From Cavia porcellus (Eukaryota > Chordata > Mammalia > Rodentia > Caviidae): 64,000 nucleotides of DNA. Where the stretch lies: contig NW_026947486.1 of assembly GCF_034190915.1 (NCBI RefSeq), positions 22,189,001 to 22,253,000 on the forward strand, read 5' to 3'. Both the position numbers and the translations under genes were made by a program. The notes beneath the pieces are model-generated. The model was not told where the DNA came from. It searched no databases and worked only from the letters and a program-made list of their open reading frames with translations. Of the stretch, positions 60,100-64,000 are shown piece by piece (position 1 is the first letter of the stretch; the number at the start of each line of letters is the position of its first letter).

Positions 60100-60600
60100 A
60101 AACAAAGTTTAAACATAATTCATAATTCAATATTCATAATATAGTACACAGTAGTCCATGTTTCAAATAGAAAAGCAATCATCATATGAAGAACCTGGAA
60201 GAACTTAAATTGAAGTATAATGAAAAAGTAATCAGTATCACACCAAAATGATATAAATGTTAGAAGTATATAATAAAAGAATCTATCATAATGATACTTC
60301 AGTGAGTATTTACAGGTATGTCTTAATTGAATGACAAAACGGAACATATAGGCAAAGAAATAGCATATCTTAGAAAAGAAATATAAATGACCACCAATGG
60401 AAAATTTTAAAACTTGAAAACAGAATATTCAAAATAAAATGCTAAGTGAATGGCATCAACAGAAGACTAGAGGGGAGCAAAATATCAGTAAACTTGAAGA
60501 TAATATAATAGAAACAATACAATATGAATAATAGAAAGTAATTAGAAAACTGAATAGAACCTCAGATATTATTGGGACCATAATGAAAGCGCTAACATTC
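60100..60600 (+). mobile_element. Old LINE-1 5' part (ORF1 region)
   Basis: AATGGCATCAACAGAAGACT, AACCTCAGATATTATTGGGA and GAAAGCGCTAACATTC resemble the 3' end of L1 ORF1. L1 sequence breaks off here and resumes as ORF2 after 62340. Confidence 0.6.
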
Positions 60601-60608
60601 AAACAAGT

Positions 60609-60712
60609 ATTTGTTTACAACCACACAAGCACCCAGCATTCAGATCATAACTCAAGACTTTGGTCATAACTTATGATCTGAATGCTGGTTGCTTGTGTGG
60701 TTGTAAACAAAT
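60609..60712. repeat. Near-perfect 42-bp inverted repeat (hairpin)
   Basis: Left arm 60609-60650 and right arm 60671-60712 are reverse complements at 41 of 42 positions (single mismatch in AGCACCC / AGCAACC context), with a 20-bp spacer. It lies exactly between broken LINE-1 and the Tigger fossil. Confidence 0.97.
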
Positions 60713-60834
60713 TCTTATGATGCCAGAAAAGTGAATGTAAGCATTTGTAAGGGTCAGGCTGAGCCCAGATGCAAGTGTTTGTAGATGTGATTTCAGTCAG
60801 TGCTTTATATAAATGCTACTGCTATATAATCGAT

Positions 60835-62340
60835 TGCTGATATCAAGATGACCCGCCCAAAAGCTAGAATGTAAGATAAGGAAAGAAAGTAAGATTGAAA
60901 AAGGAATCACAATCAAAAAGAAGAAGGAAGTTGTGGAGAAATACGAGAGTGGCTGTCTCAGTTACTTTTCACATTGCTGAGACAAAATACCCAACATCCA
61001 AGGTTAAAGGAGAAAAGGTTTATTTAGATCACAGTTTGTAGATATTTCAGTCCATAACGGGCTGGCTCTAAAGCAAGGTGGTGTGGCAGAGGGGCTACTT
61101 TTCATGATACCATAAGATATCAAAAGCAACAAGAGAGGAGGGGAGAGCAAGCTTCTTTCTGTCCCTTATATTGTATGCAGGCTACCAACCCTAGGGCAGG
61201 TATAGCACTCATAAGTTATGATCATTAGTCCCAGGATTATGCCTTGGGTCAATCAAAAACTTTAGATTCAGCTGCTTTAAAAAAGCCTGTCCCCCAATGA
61301 CCACATGAGGCTTTGGAGTGACATTAAGATACAAACTACAATAATGGCATTCTTGTGACCCATCTCCCTAATATGTTCATCATATCATAATCCACCATCT
61401 CAACAATTTTACAGAGAAAAGATTTGTACCAGAAGGATGCTAACATTGAAAAAGGTGGCACTCAAAATTAGTAAGTCACAGTCAACAGTGTTAGACAAGG
61501 TAGGAAGGCCATTATTAGTATGGATAAATGAAAGGCAGATGGCAGGTAGTAGCCTATATGAGCCTGTAAGTTGTGGAAAAACGAGAGATATAAATGCAGA
61601 CCTTATGATGAAGGCTAATCCATTAGTGAGTGATAATGGTGAACCATTTCATGCCAGTAAGGGGCAGTTTCACAATTTTAAAGTGAGAATCGGGGATCAT
61701 AGTGTAACTAGGCATGGTAAAGCAGCCAGTGCTGATAAAAGTGCTGCTGAAAATTACATATACTGCTTTGAAATGATGACACAAAGAAATGGCTTTTGCT
61801 CACATCAGGTTCTCAATTGTGATAAAACTGACCTTTTCTGGAAGAAAATATCCAAGAGAACATATATTAGCTAGGAAGAGAAGAAAATGTCAGGCCATGC
61901 ATGAGCGGACAGTAGGCTAATCTTATTACTACAAGCCAATTCAAGTGGTCACCTCAAGACAAAGCACCTCTTGGTGTATCACTCTGACATTCCTAGAATG
62001 TTCAGAAAAGACAAAGTCATGAAGAATAGGCTACCGATCATGTGGAGATCTAAAAAGAAGCCTTTGTGGGTGGATCAGAGAGGCTTTGTGTCTTACTGTT
62101 AAGAAATACCTAGAGAACAAAGGTTTACCATTTAAATCTCTCCTGACAATGGCTAATACTCCTGATCATGCACAAAATATTGAAGAATTGCTGAAGAATT
62201 TCCATGGCTCTCAGTCGAGTTCTTTCCTTAATACAATTCCTCTATTGCTGCCTATGTGCCAGCAGGTTATAGCTAACTTTAAGAGAAATCATACAATGTC
62301 TATCATTGAAGACAATGAAGATATAAAATAGACAATAAAG
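60835..62340 (+). pseudogene. Fossil Tigger (pogo-type) transposase
   Basis: Decayed DNA-transposon transposase, in pieces along the plus strand. An N-terminal HTH part with ITIKKKKEVVEKYESG sits at about 60903-60954. After a 386-bp insertion, STISTILQRKDLY is near 61400. A 145-codon open piece at 61437-61874 holds LLVWINERQMAGSS, ASKGQFHNFKVRIG, HSVTRHGKAASADK and LNCDKTDLFWKKIS; here D is followed by K where the family has DET. A last open piece at 62086-62331 holds LPFKSLLTMANTPDHAQN, where the family's D of MDNAPAH is lost. Frameshifts and stops separate the pieces, so it cannot make an active enzyme. The host-domesticated TIGD proteins belong to the same family. Confidence 0.85.
60955..61340 (+). 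mobile_element. Unclassified repeat nested in the Tigger fossil
   Basis: 386 bp starting TGTCTCAGTTACTTTTCACA and ending near GATACAAACTACAATAA interrupt the transposase right after its KYESG motif. It recalls a rodent hAT-type (URR1-like) element, not certain. Flanks give only a weak 8-bp duplication. Confidence 0.5.
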
Positions 62341-62648
62341 GAATACTATAAACAAATTTACACACATAAATGATAATTCATATGAAATGGACTACTTACT
62401 TGAATTACTAAAAACTACTATAACTCACTCAATATGAAAGAAGTCATTTGAATAGTCCTATAATTATTATGGAGAGTGATTAAGAGATTAAAAATACATA
62501 AAAGAAACTCGTAGGCTCACATGATATTCCTGGAGATTTCAAACTAAATCTTACACTGTAATCCAAATATATGCAATTATTACATGCTGAAGGATAAATA
62601 TTGCTTGGTTTCTCTTATATCAGGAACCCAAAATATTCCCACTCTCCC

Positions 62649-62649
<1 letters not shown>

Positions 62650-62684
<35 letters not shown>
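62650..62684. repeat. Poly(A) run
   Basis: About 35 consecutive A; probably a retroposon tail. Confidence 0.95.
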
Positions 62685-62687
<3 letters not shown>

Positions 62688-63009
62688 ACAGACTTTATAA
62701 ATAAGGAAAGAAAAATCCTCCAGAAAACATTAGAGAGTATAAGTTTTCAATAAACAAAAAGAATTAAATAATACAGCCAAGTAGACCTTATTTCCATGAT
62801 GCAAAACTGGTACAAGGTTTTTAAAACAATAAATATGACATATAGTATCAACAGAAGAACAATTAATGAACAAAATATATGTGAATTATCCTACTTACAT
62901 ATAAAAAAACCATTGCATAAAATCCAACGTTCATTTTTAATTCTCAGCAAATATGGAATAAAGTGAACCCTTCTCACATGATAAAGAAAACATCTATAAA
63001 AATCCTACT

Positions 63010-63214
63010 TCTAGCCAGGCATAATGACCCACACTTGTAATCTCAGCAGTTTTGGTGGCTGAGGCAGAAGGATTACAAGTTAGAGCCCAACTTGAGGAAT
63101 TTCATGACTCAGCAAGAACCTGCCTCAAAAGAAAAAAATAAAAAGATAAAATCCTGTGTATATAGCTCAGGTGAGGGCCCTAAATTCAGTCGCTAGTCCC
63201 AACTTTTCCCATAC
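63010..63214 (+). repeat. B1-ID composite SINE with 10-bp target duplication
   Basis: GCCAGGCATAATGACCCACA, GGCTGAGGCAGAAGGATTAC, then ATATAGCTCAGGTGAGGGCC (ID part). Duplication AAATCCTACT at 63000-63009 and 63215-63224. Confidence 0.88.
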
Positions 63215-63511
63215 AAATCCTACTGCTTACATCATACTTAATCAAAGACTGATTTTCTACTAAGATTGGAAGCAAAGAATGAATAACCATTCTTCACATT
63301 TCTTACTCAACATAATACTGGAATTTATATTCAGAACAGTAAGAGGAATAAAAGTCAAAAAAGTATTCAAATTGTAAATAAAATAAAACTGTCTCTCCTT
63401 CTGGATGACATATGTCAAAAATGCCAAAGTCTAAAACAAAAACAATAGAAACTGCTACAACTACTAAGTTTAGCAGGGTAGAAGTATACAAGACGAACAA
63501 ATTTGGAACAG

Positions 63512-63596
63512 GGATTTAGCTCAACGGCATAAGCACCTGCCTAGCAAGCATGAGGTCATGAGTTCGATCTCTGGTACCTCCCCCCAAAAAAGATGA
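63512..63596 (+). repeat. ID SINE
   Basis: GGGATTTAGCTCAACGGCAT, CACCTGCCTAGCAAGCATGA, GAGTTCGATCTCTGGTACCT. Confidence 0.93.
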
Positions 63597-63639
63597 ACAG
63601 ATGAAAAGAAATTACATTTCTATATACTAACAACACACA

Positions 63640-63666
63640 TATACACACACACACACAAACACACAC
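63640..63666. repeat. (CA)n short microsatellite
   Basis: Interrupted CA run. Confidence 0.85.
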
Positions 63667-64000
63667 TACCATTTACAATTGCTCTAAAGAAAATGAAATG
63701 CTCAGGTATAAGTCTGACAAAACATGATAAGGTTTGTATGCTGAAAATTATATATTACTCATGAAGAAAATCAAATACAGTATAAATAAATGGTTGTATT
63801 CATGGATTAGAAGACTCAATATAGTAAAAACATAATTCTTCTACATATTTAAACAATTTCTATACAAATTTCATCAATCTTTTTTGATATAGACATGAAC
63901 AATTGTTCTAAAAAAGCAGATGAACTAAAATAACTAAAGTAATTTTGGATAAGGCAAATAAAGGGGAAGAATCAGTCTACCCAACTTTTACAATCATGAT

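Larger units (their letters stand above)
33154..64000 (-). other. SHROOM4: SHROOM4 intron 2 (part, over 30 kb)
   Basis: Everything to the right of exon 3 is non-coding as far as I can see. No PDZ-encoding exon, second gene or CpG island was found. Repeats are listed separately. Stretches with nothing nameable: 33430-34080, 34330-35580, 37270-38560, 38680-40790, 40850-42300, 54200-55000, 56300-57660. SHROOM4 has very long 5' introns in other mammals, which fits. Confidence 0.8.
62340..64000 (+). mobile_element. LINE-1 ORF2 fragment with nested SINEs
   Basis: GGAATACTATAAACAAATTT, GAAATGGACTACTTACTTGA, AATCCTACTGCTTACATCAT, GTTTGTATGCTGAAAATTAT and GACAAAACATGATAAG: degraded ORF2, continuing off the right edge. 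Includes a poly(A) run (62650-62684), a B1-ID and an ID. Confidence 0.75.

Overview
This is a mammalian nuclear window, almost certainly rodent. Only about 3.5 kb of the 64 kb is coding. The rest is AT-rich intron crowded with interspersed repeats: tRNA-derived ID SINEs, B1-like SINEs and B1-ID composites, MIR, several generations of LINE-1, MaLR/MLT LTRs, fossil Tigger and MER5-like DNA transposons, and microsatellites. The abundant ID SINEs ending in GGTACCGATAAAAA, with several clean target-site duplications, and the B1-like SINEs exclude most non-rodents. The ID type looks most like Castorimorpha (beaver-like). That species guess comes from memory and is only moderately secure.

The single recognisable gene is SHROOM4 (KIAA1202; X-linked in placental mammals), read right to left on the minus strand. 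Four consecutive internal exons are present with intact reading frame and canonical GT/AG boundaries: exon 3 (33153-33019), exon 4 (30507-28044, very large), exon 5 (21848-21787) and exon 6 (5056-4253). Their phases join perfectly (135 + 2464 + 62 + 804 = 3465 nt, 1155 codons). They encode the middle of the protein between the N-terminal PDZ domain (exons 1-2, to the right of the window) and the C-terminal ASD2 Rho-kinase-binding domain (exons 7-9, to the left). No second protein-coding gene, functional tRNA, rRNA or CRISPR array was found.

Layout on the plus-strand scale: 1-4252, part of intron 6, with MIRs, a B1 and a long GAAG purine tract. 4253-5056, exon 6, with a Pro-rich motif, a Q-rich tract and an acidic tract. 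5057-21786, intron 5 (16.7 kb), with a large old LINE-1 at about 7.2-10.6 kb. 21787-21848, exon 5. 21849-28043, intron 4, with a LINE-1 carrying nested SINEs and a CTCF-like motif. 28044-30507, exon 4, ending in a strongly Cys/His-rich block. 30508-33018, intron 3. 33019-33153, exon 3. 33154-64000, part of intron 2, with a multi-level LINE-1 nest (46.6-50.9 kb), an MLT1-like LTR split by an ID, a Tigger-type MITE, a near-complete MaLR-like provirus (57.7-59.9 kb), and a fossil Tigger transposase inside LINE-1 sequence next to a near-perfect 42-bp inverted repeat (60.6 kb).

Most worth a second look: the 17-cysteine block of SHROOM4, an ASD1-like basic motif in exon 4, the Q/E tract architecture, the palindrome at 60.6 kb, and an unrecognised ~0.95 kb insert with ~150-bp tandem repeats inside LINE-1 at 49.4-50.3 kb.
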